Positions 1 to 12,931 of a stretch of DNA of 64,000 nt are shown in pieces. Source of the stretch: Mesodorylaimus sp. YZB2_4 (taxonomy: Eukaryota; Nematoda; Enoplea; Dorylaimida; Dorylaimidae). The notes under the pieces were generated by a model. The model saw only the letters and a program-made list of their open reading frames with translations. It had not been told where the DNA came from and made no database searches. Both the position numbers and the translations under genes were made by a program. Each line of letters starts with the position of its first letter. Positions within the stretch are counted from its first letter, which is position 1. Location of the stretch: NCBI GenBank assembly GCA_030248295.1, contig JASANH010000664.1, positions 62,001 through 126,000 of the forward strand, written 5' to 3'.

Positions 1-22
1 ACGAATGTGTCACTTATGCAAT

Positions 23-847
<825 letters not shown>

Positions 848-1774
848 AGGATCGAGGCAAAAACCCGGCCTACTCGTAGGTACCTGGATTCGACTGAGTC
901 GAACTCAAATGGGGAACGTCGATAATGTTGTTCGCTGTTGGTGTTCCGCAATCCATTTTTAGTATATGATAAATCTGACGCCAATCGGTGCTCGATCGAG
1001 AATCTGCTCGATAGGAAATTTCGATTTCGACTCGAATCGAGTGGAATCAGCGAGAAGTTCTGCCGAAGTTCGATTCGCTCGTGATCGTGGTAAAATAAGG
1101 TTTAAGCTTTAAATATATCAGAACTTTTTTCTAGCATTATCGACTTTCTGAGCGCTTTAACTCAAAATAAAATCATATTATCTTTCGATAAAGGAAAGAA
1201 GCAATAATCAGGGCAAATATCAGACAAAAGCTGATAGATTTGACCTAAACCTTTCTTTTACCGCGTATTCTTATACCCTTGCGCACATTCTGCGTCGTCT
1301 AATTCCTAGTGACTACAAAAATTTGATGTCTCTTCCAGTTTCGTTTTGTCTTTTCTTTTCTTTTCTCGAGACTGCGAGTTCTCACGTGCCAAATTTTGTT
1401 TCCGCTCTGTTTAGAATTGACAGTCACGCATCGATCAGTTCATATTTGTTTTGTCAGTTTGACTTAGATTCTTGGTGGTACTTGACATCTTCTTTTTTTA
1501 TCGAGGTGCATCTTGATCTTGAAAGTGTTCTTTGCGTTGTAGGCAGCAGGTGGGCGTGTGTGTAAACTTGACGTGATTCTAGTCTGAAGGGGGGTTTTAA
1601 ATCTGTTTTTCACGAAATAGGAATCCAATTGTTGTTGTTTGTACTTCGTTATCTTAGCTACACCAGCGTGGTGGAAGTCCCCGTGTTAATTGGAAACGCG
1701 TTACATATAATTACAGGGGTTCGTTGAACGGAATACGCACGCGATCTTAATTGCTGTGAAATAACGACCTGTTG
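848..1774. promoter_or_regulatory. Shared 5' intergenic region between two divergent genes
   Basis: About 0.9 kb separates the divergent C1orf50-like and transportin-1 start codons, so both promoters should lie here. The sequence is AT- and pyrimidine-rich, especially near 1320-1520. I see no convincing ORF, RNA gene or clear TATA box. The promoter role is inferred from gene orientation only. Confidence 0.4.
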
Positions 1775-4700
1775 ATGGCGTCGACCGCTACTCCGACTAA
1801 TGCCAATGCAATGACGTCGGGATCGAGCGATAATACGGATAACACATCGACTAAGGGCGCGGTTGGAGGTTCGTCCGATGCTCAGATCACTTCACAAAGG
1901 CATCCTCAAAACCAAAGTGATGAATGGCAGCCGCAAGAACAAGAAATGGGTCAAGTATTGGAATTACTTCGAGAATCGCAATCACCGGACACCCAAGTGC
2001 AACGTCATGTTCAGCAAGTAAGATACTCTTTCTACATTTTGGACTTGGAAAATTTTTCCTGTCCATCCAAACTGCACAACAGTGCCAATACTGTAAGATT
2101 TTATTTGTCGCATATTTTATATTATTTTACAGAAATTGGAGCAACTCAACAAGTTCCCTACATTTTGTAATTACCTAGTCTTCGTATTGGCTAGAATGAC
2201 CACTCAAGGTTTGTTTCCTTATTCGATCCTCGACAAATTTATTTGATTTCTTCTTTTTTAGATGAAGCTACACGATCGCTAAGCGGGTTGATTCTAAAAA
2301 ACAATATTCGCCTCCTTTGGGACGCGTATCCGACCGAAGTTCGTCAATACGTTCGGCAGGAATGCTTGCTCGCTATCGGCGATCCTAGCGCATTGATTCG
2401 GGCAACGGTTGGTATTATTGTGACTAATATCGTGTCCAAAGAAGGCCTTTATCACTGGCCTGCTCTTCTGCCGACATTATGCACTATGATTGAAAGCAAG
2501 GAGTTCAATGTTTGCGAGGTAAACTCCAGGTTTTTGTTTTTTGTTAATTATGTACATAAAATTTATTTCAGGGTGCTTTCGGCGCTCTACAAAAAATGTG
2601 CGAAGATTCGGCGGATTTGTTATCATCGGACGAACAAAATCATTCGTCGGATATCCTTTTGCCGAAATTCCTGCAATTTTTCGATCATAATCATGCTAAA
2701 ATAAGGTAAAAAACGGTTAGGTAGTTTTGGTTTGGATAAAATTATTTTAAATGTTTTTTAGATCCATGGCATTGAGTTGCGTGAATAGTTTCATCTTATG
2801 TCGTTCGGAAGTTCTTATGAAAATTATCGACCCATTTTTGGAACATTTATTCTCATTAGCCGGTGATACTGATCACGAAGTTCAAAAGCAGCTTTGTAAA
2901 TCGTTAACTTTATTATTGGATTCGTATTTGGATAAATTGGCTCCTCATTTGAACAATATCGTCGAATTTATGATCATGAGGACACAAGTAAGTCTAGAAT
3001 GCGTAATTTTTAATCTTGGAAAAAATAGGTTTTTTTAAAATTTTCTGCAGGACTCTGACGAAAGTACCGCTTTGGAAGCGTGCGAATTTTGGCTGGCCTT
3101 GGCTGAACAACCAGCTATATGCCGAGCGGCAGTGCAACAACATTTGGATAAACTTATTCCCGTTTTGGTGCGATCTATGAAGTATTCGGATATTGATGTA
3201 ATTTTATTGAAAGTAAGAATTTTGATTATATTTTCCCGCGCTCACACTTCTGAATTTAGGGGGACGTAGAAGAGGACGAAATGATTCCGGACAAAGCTGA
3301 AGACATTCATCCAAGATTTCACAAATCAAAACTTCAACATGCAAAACATTCAACTGACGAAAACGAGGTAGTAGTAAGATTCTTTGTCAAAAAATGTCCA
3401 ATTCGATTCGTTCGAGCTCGGCTCGTTCGAGATAAATTAGGAATTAGAGTAAGTCAAAGATGATTATTTTTAGAATGAAGAAACGGACGATGATGACGGG
3501 AGCGATGAACCACCATCCGAATGGAATCTGAGTAAGCTAGTTTTCGTTGTTCGAAGTAGGGGCCTAGATTTTGTACGCGTGATTATAATGCGTGTCAACG
3601 GATGACTTCGTGTCGCTGCCGAAACTGTGTCTGCAATATGATTTTCGAGGGAATAAGACGGAGGAGATGGTCAGTAAGGAATTTAGTAATTTTTTATGTT
3701 TTTTAAGGGAAATGTTCGGCTGCGTCTTTGGATGTGTTATCAAATATTTTTCGAGGCGATATATTGCCAGTCTTATTACCAATATTGAAAGAGACTTTAT
3801 TCCACGCTGATTGGGAAATCAAAGAATCGGGCATATTGGCTTTGGGTGCCATCGCTGAGGGTAAGGATTTGTTTGGTTTCTTGAAAGTTTGATTTTGATT
3901 TTAGGGTTTTTAATTTTAGGTTGTATGGATGGAATGGTCCCGCATTTGCCCGATTTAGTACCGTATTTGATTTCGTGTTTGAATGATCGAAAAGCTTTGG
4001 TTCGATCTATCACGTGTTGGACCTTGAGTCGATATTGCCATTGGGTCGTGCAACAGAATCACGATTTGTATTTTAAGCCATTGATGCGGGAGGTAAGATT
4101 GGGTGAATTGTGGTTTTTCAGAAAACGGAAATAATATTTTCGTTTGTTTGAGCTTTTGAAATGCGTTTTGGATTCAAATAAGAAAGTGCAGGAGGCGGCT
4201 TGTAGCGCGTTCGCGACGTTAGAAGAAGAAGCGTGCATGGAATTGATCCCGTATTTGCCGGTTATTTTGGAAACCCTGGTTGCAGCGTTTGGAAAATATC
4301 AAGCTAAAAATTTATTGATTTTGTACGACGCAGTTGGAACATTGGCCGATTCGGTTGGACAATATTTAAATGACGAGGTAAGATGGATTTGGGAGAATTG
4401 TATGGGGGACTAAAAGAGCAATTTTTTAGAATTATATTAAAATATTGATGCCGCCATTGATTCAAAAATGGAATTTATTGAAAGATGATGACAAAGATTT
4501 GTTTCCGCTTTTGGAGGTATGATGGGTTTTTTGAAAAGTTTTGCGTGGGAGTTATGATTTTATTGATTTAGTGTTTGTCGAGTGTCGCGACGGCTCTTCA
4601 AAATGGATTCCTACCCTATTGCGAGCCTGTATTTAAAAGATGCGTGTCTTTGATTCAGCAAAATCTTCAGCAGTGCATGGTAAGTTTAGAGTTTTCTGGG

Positions 4701-6468
4701 TTTTTTCTTTCAATAGAAAATAATAATTTAGATAGCGCAAAGTAATCCGCAACAATGCGAAATGCCGGATAAGGATTTTATGATAGTGGCGTTGGATTTA
4801 TTGAGTGGACTGGCCGAAGGATTGGATGGTCATATTGACCAGTTGGTTGGCCAGAGTAATGTTGTGGCTTTGTTGTATCAATGTTCACAGGTAAGTCGAA
4901 GAGTTGCTTTTTTTATTGTGTTGGATTAATTTATGGTCATTCCGTTTTTTAGGACTCGATGGCGGAAGTTAGGCAAAGTTCGTTCGCATTGTTGGGTGAT
5001 TTAGCCAAAGCTTGTTATGCTTATGTGAAGCCGCATATAAGTAAGTTGAATGGAATGAGGATGTGGGGGTTTGAGTCAAATGGGATTGAGTTTTAGATTT
5101 GTTTATCCCAATTTTGGCACAAAATTTGCATCCGGAATATATATCGGTTTGTAATAATGCCATTTGGGCTATTGGCGAAATCGCTGTGCAATTGGGGGCC
5201 GATATGAAACAGTTCGTTCCATTGTTTCTGCCCGCACTGATCGATATTATTAATCGGGAGAGAACACCGAAGACTTTGTTGGAGAATACAGGTAACTGGA
5301 GTCCAAGCTGTGGGTTGGGATTTTGAATTCCCGCCAAAATATCTTTCAAACCCTTCCCTCCTGACTGTGAGGCGGGTGTCCTTTATCCATGGATAAAAAG
5401 CAAATGAGCAGGCGCAGTAGAACGTTGAGTCGCGCTTGGTCGGCTCGGTGGTCTCACACCCGGGTCAGTCGATACTGGAGGGGAATATTTGATTGTGGGA
5501 CAGCTTTGGGTCGATGCTGAGATGTTTGGTTGTGTGGGGTCGTGGTGAGTAGTGATCTGTTTTTTCAGCTATTACAATCGGTCGTTTGGGACTGCATTGT
5601 TATAACGAAGTGGCTCCTCATTTGTCGCAATTCCTTCGTCAATGGTGAGTGATGGGAGATGAGAGATGTGTTGATCCAGTTCACCGATCCGAGAGATGAA
5701 TCGGTTGCTGATCCGATTTAACTCTTTGATCTGGATCGCCTGATCCAATTGGATCAGGAGCAGGCTAATCTAAGCCCTGTATTGGATTAGGGTGGGCCTA
5801 ATTCAGACCCTGGATCAGAAGCTGGCTAGTGCAGGCTCTGAATTGGATTAGAATCAGGCTAATCCAGATCCTAAATCATATCAGGCTAATGGAGACCCTG
5901 TAGGCTCCTGGATCAGATTAGGCTCCCAGATCCTGGATCAGATTAGGATTTGTAGCTGGCTAATGCAGACCCGTGACCAAATCAGGGATCAAGAGCGGGC
6001 CAATCTAAAGCCTGAATTGGATCAGATCAGGATCGTGCGAATCCAGATCCTGGACAGATCAGGTCAGGGGCCAGGCAGACTCTTAATTGGAATCTAGTCG
6101 ATCAATGGTGGGAGAAGATGTTGTCGGTTTCAGGTGTTCATCGTTGCGCAATATCAGAGACAATGACGAAAAGGAGTCGGCATTTCGAGGCCTGTGTTTG
6201 ATGATTAACGTAAATCCGAGCGGTGTGGTGCACGATTTCATATTTCTCTGCGACGCTATTGCATCTTGGTCGCATCCAAGACAAGATTTGAAGGAGATGT
6301 TTATTGGGGTAAGTATCGATGGGGGGGTGCGTGACAGTGTAAAGTACGGTTATATTTTAGATTTTACACGGTTTTAAGAATCAGTTGGGCGATACGAATT
6401 GGGCGCAGTTCACAGCTCAGTTCCCGTTGCCGCTGCGTGAACGTCTGCAGCAGCAATACAATGTCTGA
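1775..6468 (+). CDS. TNPO1: Transportin-1 / karyopherin beta-2 nuclear import receptor
   Basis: Carries PY-NLS cargo such as hnRNP proteins through nuclear pores and releases it on Ran-GTP. Nineteen exons join in phase: 1775-2017, 2133-2208, 2262-2518, 2572-2705, 2762-2987, 3051-3212, 3260-3367, 3474-3531, 3708-3860, 3920-4092, 4153-4377, 4430-4516, 4572-4679, 4732-4890, 4953-5040, 5097-5291, 5569-5644, 6134-6308 and 6361-6468. HEAT-repeat landmarks run in family order: [72 protein letters not shown] (the acidic H8 loop), [55 protein letters not shown] and [17 protein letters not shown]. The N-terminus has about 50 extra Ser/Thr/Asn-rich residues before the usual EWQP start. The acidic loop looks shorter than in vertebrates. 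The gene appears intact. Confidence 0.97.
5690..6090 (+). repeat. Degenerate minisatellite in a transportin-1 intron
   Basis: The 5645-6133 intron is largely a degenerate tandem repeat. A unit of roughly 35-45 bases built on CTAATCCAGACCCTGGATCAG recurs about nine times with substitutions and indels. It lies wholly between splice sites that still join the conserved [13 protein letters not shown] segment, so it does not alter the protein. Confidence 0.75.
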
Positions 6469-8272
6469 GTGGTGGATATTGGCGAGTGGGTGACTGTGAG
6501 TGGGAATGGGGTCAGTGTAGAGTTGACGTGCGATGGCTTGCCTGGTATGAGTTTATGTTCTGATGGCAATTAGGACGGTGGTTGCATTTAGTTGTGAATG
6601 TCCGATAGGTACGAATTTGTTGGTTCATTTTCAGTTGCTCGTCCTCGTCAACGTGTCCGTCTCTGCTGTAGCCGTTTTCGTGATCTGAAGCTTTATTCGT
6701 GCTTAATTTTGTCCAGTGCTGTATTCTTTTACATGTCTTTTTGTGTTTACGTTTGCTCAAAACACACGAAACGCTGATCGGATTTGAATTTATGTTTTGT
6801 CTTCCTTGGTTTGGTTTGTATGTTGTGTGTCCATGTTTGGTTACGGGCAGTACATATTGAATTGGTTTATTTGAAATGGCTTGATTTCACTTTTCCTTAT
6901 TTCTGAGACCATAACTAAACTTTACCTTGGTTTAGTAAATGCTTGGGTTTGGTTTATTTTATAATTTTCGATTTAGCGATAATTAATCGCTGGCATTTTG
7001 TCGAGTGTAAAGTGTGGGCGGCGTTGATCAAAGACTGGAGAGTGGTTCGGGTTTTATGTTCCTCGGGGTCTTTCTGTTTTGAATTCGGGAGGGATGGCTG
7101 TGTGGTCAAAAATGGACTGGTCATCTTATTCTGTTGGGTCGGGTCGCAAATTTTTTTTCGTTCTGGTAGCTCGATGCAAAGTGGTGCGATTTGTTTTGAA
7201 TTTCGGGAATGTGTTGTGTTTTAGGTCTTATCAAATTGTGATTGGACTTTGGTTTTTTGCAGGTATAATAGGCCTTTTTTCCCGTGTTTTCAATTTTGTC
7301 CGAGTCATTTTTTTTCTCTGGTCGACTTTTGTGCTTGTCCGCATTTGTTTAGGATTTATGTGAAATTTATCGGCTTTTGAAGTGCCAATTTTGATTTTTT
7401 ATGTTATTCGTGCTAGGAATTAATGTCCTCGTCGATACTGGTTTTGTTGCCTTCCTTCGTTTGGTGTTTTACGTGTTTTTTTCTTTGAATGTGTTTCTTT
7501 GAGAAATAAGACTTGAAAATTTTTGTATTTTTAGCAAATTTGTTCTGTGATGTGTTTGAATTTGCTTTTATTGTACTTTTTTTACGTTGCTCTAAGAGCT
7601 GCCTTATTATTGTTCAAAAAATTCGGTTGTTAAGTGTATTTTTGTTCTGGTTTCTTTTTGGGTACAAATTTGAAAATGAAGATAATATCGGGATTAAGAA
7701 GATTTGCGAAGAAATTTTTTTGGCAATGATGATATTCTTTGTTGTAGAAAAATTAATTTTTTTGAAATATTCTTTGTATTAATTTCACTTTGGTGCTTTT
7801 TTTCTCGGCTTGTTTTTTGTGTGAGTTGATTGGATTGAAACAGGGGATGAGAAACAAATTTCTTTGTTCAAAAATGTATTTTTTACCTGGTCTAATTTTA
7901 CGTGTTTTTAATGAATTTTTTATTTTGCTCTTATGCTGCCCGTTAGGTTTTTTTGAATTCTTTTTTCCGTATTATATTTGAGCGGGTGTGGATTTGGGTG
8001 TGAAATTTTTGTGTTGTCTTGAAGTGGTTTTTATGGTTTTTCCTTGACAAATCCTTTTTTGGTGTTTAAGTAGAATAGGCTATGGGTGTCCGTCCTGTGC
8101 CAGGTCTCGTGCTATCCATGAAAGAGTAAAAAGTACATTTTGGATTCGAGTTTTACTGATGCTTGAATGAATTGAATTCGGTGATTTTTCATTTAGTACC
8201 TTGGATGAGAGGATTGAGAAGAATAGTGGATGATGTTCTTTTTTTGCAGCTTTATACGGGAAACGGTGCAAA
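6469..8272. other. T-rich 3' flank with no gene seen
   Basis: This stretch follows the transportin-1 stop. From about 6780 to 8060 it is strongly T-rich on the plus strand. Open frames here are Phe/Leu/Val-rich products of that bias and match nothing I know. The end near 8240-8250 carries a polypyrimidine tract and TTTTTTGCAG, an acceptor just upstream of the next gene's ATG, so a 5' UTR intron may lie here. Confidence 0.5.
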
Positions 8273-11200
8273 ATGGATTCGGAAGGTGATGAATCATCAA
8301 AAAATAAGGAAACGAATGAAAACGAAGCTGGTCGATCGGAGAAAATGGAACGGCCAGTGGATTATGCAGCTACGGGAGCGCGACCAAAGGTCTTCCCTGT
8401 GCCTGTTGGGATTGGGCAGGTGAGTTTTGTTGGGGTTACAGACTAACCAGTCCACCCGGACGGCGAGAGATGTGAGATTCCGAAGCTCTGGGCGAGTATC
8501 GCTTTTATCAGGGGCTGAAACATCAACTCGAGGGGTTGATGACTCTCAGGGGGAGCAGTATCGATCCCCTGACCCGGTTTGTGGCCTAGCGGGTTAAGGC
8601 GTCTGCCTCCGACGGTAGGTGCGAGCTTACAACGGAGGGTTCGACTCCCGCCGGGGTAAAAAGATTGTCAAGTATGTGTTTCTCAGGCCTCGAGTGCGCT
8701 GTATGGCTATGGATAAAGTATGACATGACACGACCGCCAGGAATGCTGGTTACATTCCTTCCAGGGACGCCATTCTCCAATTGGGAGAACACACTCCAGT
8801 GGTGGTGCTTATCGGGGCTAGATGGTCCCACTGTCGCGCCATACGGGTTGTGCCTTGATGGATATGTCCCGCGCCGAATGCGGCATTCCATCGAAACAGG
8901 GGTCATGCCTCCCCAAGGTGGGGAACTTGAGTCGAGCCATAACAAACGCATGGCACGCCTGTCCAGCATTTAACACTAGCAGCCCAAGCTCACCCACAAG
9001 TCCGAAAGGGGTTAGCATCAAGAGACGGCCCCTCGGTTCATAATCAGCGCACTCAGGTGGCAGGAGATATGAGAGTCCAAAGTCTTGGAGGAAAGCAAGT
9101 CTCGTCCTCGACCTCGACGAAAGGCACCCTCGGCCGAACGTTTCTTTCCCATCGTGCTGCCTTACCTGGAGTGTGGCACGGCCCCATTCGGCATTGAGTG
9201 TTCTCGAAATAGCAGTTTAGGAGGAGGCAGGATTTGAGAGCTCATAAGTCAGTCTTCTATCGAGTTAGTGATCGTGGTTGGTTTGTCAGCTTATGATACG
9301 TGTCCTGTGCTTGCAGTACGCTAGGCGGGAGGACTGGGTTCGATTCCTGCTGCTTAGATTGTACTGTAGAAACCATCTGCTATCGCTGACTGTGTCTCAG
9401 GGTGGCTTTACCACATCACCAAACGCTTTTGCCCACTCGAGGTAAAGCGACACATACACAAAATGATTAACCAGGCCGAGAGTCGAACACTCGCCCGTAA
9501 CTGCACACCTGAACTAGGAGGCAGACACCTGACCCACCTGACCAGGGTGCGAGCCCCGCATAAGTGCAGTGATGGAGAATGGGGTGATGGAAGCGAAACG
9601 AGCGGGCACTTGGAGTTATCACTAGTCGGGTTCTGAGACCATCCGCCCCTGTTCGCACGCAGAAACAGGACGCGCTGCTCAAGGTTGTGTAAAGATGCTC
9701 TCACAGTCAGTAGAAACTAGGACGGCGATAAGTCACTCCGAATGGTCTGGCTAGGTCTCTGGAAAATGGCGGACCAACCGCCTCGGTGATGTAGCGGTGC
9801 AAGGCGTGTGTCACAGTTTGCTTGGCAGAGCTGGAAACCGGTCGGCCCTGAGTTCAATTCTGGCCGTCTGAGAACTTGGTGAAGTTCTCTTTGCGCCTTG
9901 CACGCCTCGTGGTGGGTGACTCACCCTTCATCCCTCCGGGGTCAATAAAAGAGGACAGGTCTTCTAGGGTGGGAGGCTCTTAAATCTAGTTTCCCTCACG
10001 GGAGCACGGGCTGGGTGTGGTTGCCCCGCGGGGTAGCCACCGACATCGCGGGGTTGCGACTAACACGCGCCCTTGCCCGGCATGAATCCCGGATGGACCC
10101 TGGTCGATGGCAAGACGGGGAAAGAAGAATGGTGGACAATTGACGGGGATCTTTTTGATGATTGATCCTTTCCTCCGGGCACCTTTGGTTCTATGGAATG
10201 GACCTTAGCTTAGCCGAGTTTAAGGGGTATCCTCATTCTAGTTATGGAACACTCTGGCTCGTCCCTGGCTTCTCATTGCCGAAGTGCAGTCCATGGTTTG
10301 CTCTGGTGGCTCAGAGGGTCGTCTCGTGTGGGTGGTTCTAAGCATGACCTTTCCGTGTTTTCTCCTGATGCTATTTTCTCACAGCGTGAGTCGAACCCGG
10401 CGAATTTGTAAAATATACAAATTTAATTGTTTTAGGATTCCAGAAAATCGCTCAAAACCAAAACCTCGCTGGGCGAGTTGAATCGTCGATACGCGGCTGG
10501 AGATGGGGATAAGGCAAATTTAGAGAACGCCTTCAATTCAATGTCGTTCGAGCAACCTGATTCGGCCATCGGTTATCGATTGAAAATAAGACCCGATGTT
10601 GGAATCGTAGGCTTATGCGACGAAACGGAAGAGAGTACTGTGGAGATAACGGAAGTGACGGGTCCTATGCTAACGCTTGAACAGTTGGACGAAGCATTCG
10701 CTAAGAGTCTGGCCTGGGAAGAAAATGAGACACAAGAGTCGAGCAGGTTCGATTGGAATCCACAATCGATGGAAGAAGGCGAGACGTCTGGCGGGGACCA
10801 AGAATTCGGTGCTATGGCTCAAGGATCGCAGACCAGTGACGGTGGTGGCTTTATGTCGTACGGCTTCGCGGGCTTGCCGAAAGTGCCTGCTCGTGGTCAG
10901 TTGTCCGAGGGTCAAACTAAGTGCCCGTATTGCGACAGGGTTTACAGCGCGTCATTCCTGCCGGAGCATATTGTAAGATTTGGTTAATTGTAGAAAATTC
11001 TTTCTTCCAATTTATTCTTTTGAGGCTATTTGTATCGAAAATCCGGAAGTGAACGAAGTCAGGAAAGCATCGAAGTTGGCTTTCGAACGAGACGCTATTG
11101 CCGAATGGCGGAGTGTGCCCAATCCGGAGACGCAAGCCGAGTGGCCTAGTTTGGGGGTGCCTCGCGAGGACGAGTGGGAAACTGCGGGTATTGTCGAACA

Positions 11201-12583
11201 GTTGTCGACTGGTGCTTGGTAAGGGCTGTAAGGATGGATGGGAGGGATAGCCTGCCGGGATGAACCAGAGGGGATGACGGATTCTGAGATGAGGGAGTCA
11301 CTTAGCACATTGTGCCAGGCCGCGTGTGGAACGGAATACGATGCTCTGGCTGGTGCCGTCTTACGGGCAAGGTCTAGACGCCGAGGGCCACTCCCTTAGA
11401 CCCATACATGGTAGCTGTTGATCTCGGCCGAGTCTCTCTGTTGGTCGGCCTTGGTCAAAAAACCCTGAGTGACTGCCAGTCTGCTCTGATTGCAGCACTA
11501 TTGTACGTTTCGATCGCTGGAGCTACTGTGAATCCAGAGGTGGTGGTCTGGACCTAAACCTGTATCCTCGCTGACCTCGCAAGCCAGAGGTGGCTCACGC
11601 ATTACCGTCGAGGGGCGGGCACCCAGCGAGTAGAGAATGGAAACACCAGTTGACAACGTCCCTTCCTTTACTCCATCGGGGGGGGGGGGGGGGGGCAGGT
11701 GCAAATGTGGGATGCTGTGGACGGAAGTACTCCCAGTAATGACATCGGAGGGGAGTCCCATGTGGGCTGGTCGCCACACAGATCGTTCGTGGTCGCTCGT
11801 GATTGAATTGTAGGTTATTTTATGCTCAAGCTTTATGAGGTCAGGGAAAAAGACAAGTCGAAGTTTATTGCTTGCAATCTGAGAGAGGGAAGATTATTTT
11901 CAGCGGGTGAGGGATTCTAAATTTAGTTTCTACTTTGTCCTGAGTACAAGGCTTTATAGGACTATCGAGAATCTCGAGCGGCAAACTGTGGCAGTCCAAT
12001 AATTATTTTGTGTTTTAGGAGTCAGAACATGGCCACTGGTGGCAGCGACGAAGCAGCGGCTGCATCTTCGAGCGGGTTTGGTGCTGAATACGAGGAAACT
12101 GATGAGGCCATAATTCCATGCGAAACCTGCGGACTCCTATTTCCAGTCAACGATTTCCTGAAGCACCAAGTAGGCATCAACTACAGTATTGAGCAGAAAG
12201 TCAGTCAGTCTCGGGAAGAATGGGGGGGGAGGGGTTACTGTGCTAGGGTTCCATGCCTACATACAAATATCCTGCGAAATCTTGACGTCTAGTGGGTATG
12301 TATGGCGAGTAGGAGAAGATTATTGATCTCCTCTGGCTGGGAAACGTCAGCTTCTCAGGTTGATGTTTCAGCAGCTAGTGTAATCGTAGGAGTGACCTTG
12401 CTCCAGTCTTTGCCCCAGACTTCTGTCGGCCACGTTCTCTCCTGCCCCTGCCAGGCTTGGTTACGCTGGGTCCCTATTGATTTTAGCAGGATTCAAAAGT
12501 TCTGTCGTTCTGTTTACCTTTTTAAAATGAATGATAAAATTTTTTTGTTATTTTAGAATTTCTGCGGCGTGTGGAACAACTAA
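8273..12583 (+). CDS. Protein with two C2HC zinc fingers, function unknown
   Basis: Five exons join in phase: 8273-8419, 10436-10972, 11025-11218, 12019-12169 and 12557-12583. The N-terminus is acidic and low-complexity (MDSEGDESSKNK). A middle region contains LTLEQLDEAFAKSLAWEENE, which looks helical. Two C-x2-C-x(11-12)-H-x3-C fingers follow: CPYCDRVYSASFLPEHIAIC, whose last Cys is supplied across the second splice junction, and CETCGLLFPVNDFLKHQNFC near the C-terminus, completed by the last tiny exon NFCGVWNN. Completion of both fingers exactly at exon joins supports the model. The spacing resembles ZC2HC1- or TRAF-type fingers, but I do not recognise an ortholog. The first intron is 2 kb and filled with SINEs. 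Confidence 0.75.
8578..8740 (+). mobile_element. tRNA-derived SINE, family A, copy 1
   Basis: A pol III A-box-like TGGCCTAGCGGG (8582-8593) and a B-box GGTTCGACTCC (8639-8649) are followed by GCCGGGGTA and a body containing CTCGAGTGCGCTGTATGGCT and GGATAAAGTA. The same head and body recur near 44725 and, inverted, near 9405-9560. It lies in intron 1 of the zinc-finger gene. Confidence 0.75.
9270..9362 (+). repeat. tRNA-like fragment with B box
   Basis: CTAGGCGGGAGGACTGGGTTCGATTCCTGC includes a good B box (GGTTCGATTCC). The upstream half is only weakly tRNA-like and no clover-leaf can be drawn. It is probably another SINE head rather than a tRNA gene. Confidence 0.35.
9405..9560 (-). mobile_element. 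tRNA-derived SINE, family A, inverted copy
   Basis: Read on the minus strand it shows GTGTCTGCCTCC, then the B-box-like GTTCGACTCTCGGCCTGG, then CCTCGAGTGGGC and GGTAAAG. This is the order of head and CTCGAGTG body seen in the copies at 8578 and 44723. Confidence 0.55.
9784..9960 (+). mobile_element. tRNA-derived SINE, family B, copy 1
   Basis: An A-box-like GATGTAGCGGTGCAAGGC and a B-box-like GAGTTCAATTCTGGCC are followed by CCTTGCACGCCTCGTGGTGG and GTGACTCAC. The same order occurs at 52225 and, inverted, at 46000-46245, with the 3' part also near 11560. Confidence 0.65.
11540..11665 (+). mobile_element. SINE family B, 3' fragment
   Basis: CCTCGCTGACCTCGCAAGCC followed by AGAGGTGGCTCACGC and a GAGGGGCGGGCACCCAGCGAG segment parallels the 3' half of the family B copy at 52340-52420. 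It lies in intron 3 of the zinc-finger gene; the tRNA-like head was not found. Confidence 0.5.
11678..11695 (+). repeat. Poly-G tract, 18 G
   Basis: An uninterrupted run of 18 G in an intron. It is one of five long G runs in the window; see the finding on poly-G tracts. Confidence 0.95.
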
Positions 12584-12908
12584 GCCATAAATGCGATTGG
12601 TGACTGAGAAGTAATTTGCATCGACTAATCAAGTATTGGCCTTGATGTAAAATGTGGCCATAATTACGAGTACTGTAAATGTGGAGGGGGCTACTCCTAA
12701 GATATGTCTTTATACGTGTAACAGAGGGCTGTTTTTGTGATCTGATTTGCTTTGCTTTTCATTTCTGATGAGTGTGCTACTAATGACCCAATCTTGGTCT
12801 GATAGCTTTTCTACTGTCTAACTCTTGCCTTATGTGGGTTGTGTGGGTCGATTAGGGTGTTTCTGGTCTTAGTTTCAAACTGATAGAAGGAAGGCGAAAG
12901 TAGAAAAA

Positions 12909-12914
12909 ATAAAG
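12909..12914 (+). terminator. Candidate polyadenylation signal of the zinc-finger gene
   Basis: AATAAA lies 326 bases after the zinc-finger stop codon and just before the 3' end of the convergent nitrilase gene. The assignment rests on position only. The 12584-12931 gap is otherwise ordinary 3' UTR-like sequence. Confidence 0.45.
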
Positions 12915-12931
12915 TGATCTATGATATGTTA

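Noticed and set aside
6943..7981. Several plus-strand frames rich in Phe, Leu and Val that look like membrane proteins.
   Set aside because: They arise from the T-rich composition; no start context, splice links or homology.
8578..8660. Functional tRNA gene in the zinc-finger intron.
   Set aside because: The A and B boxes are good but the arms do not pair, and the same sequence with a shared 3' body recurs elsewhere as a SINE.
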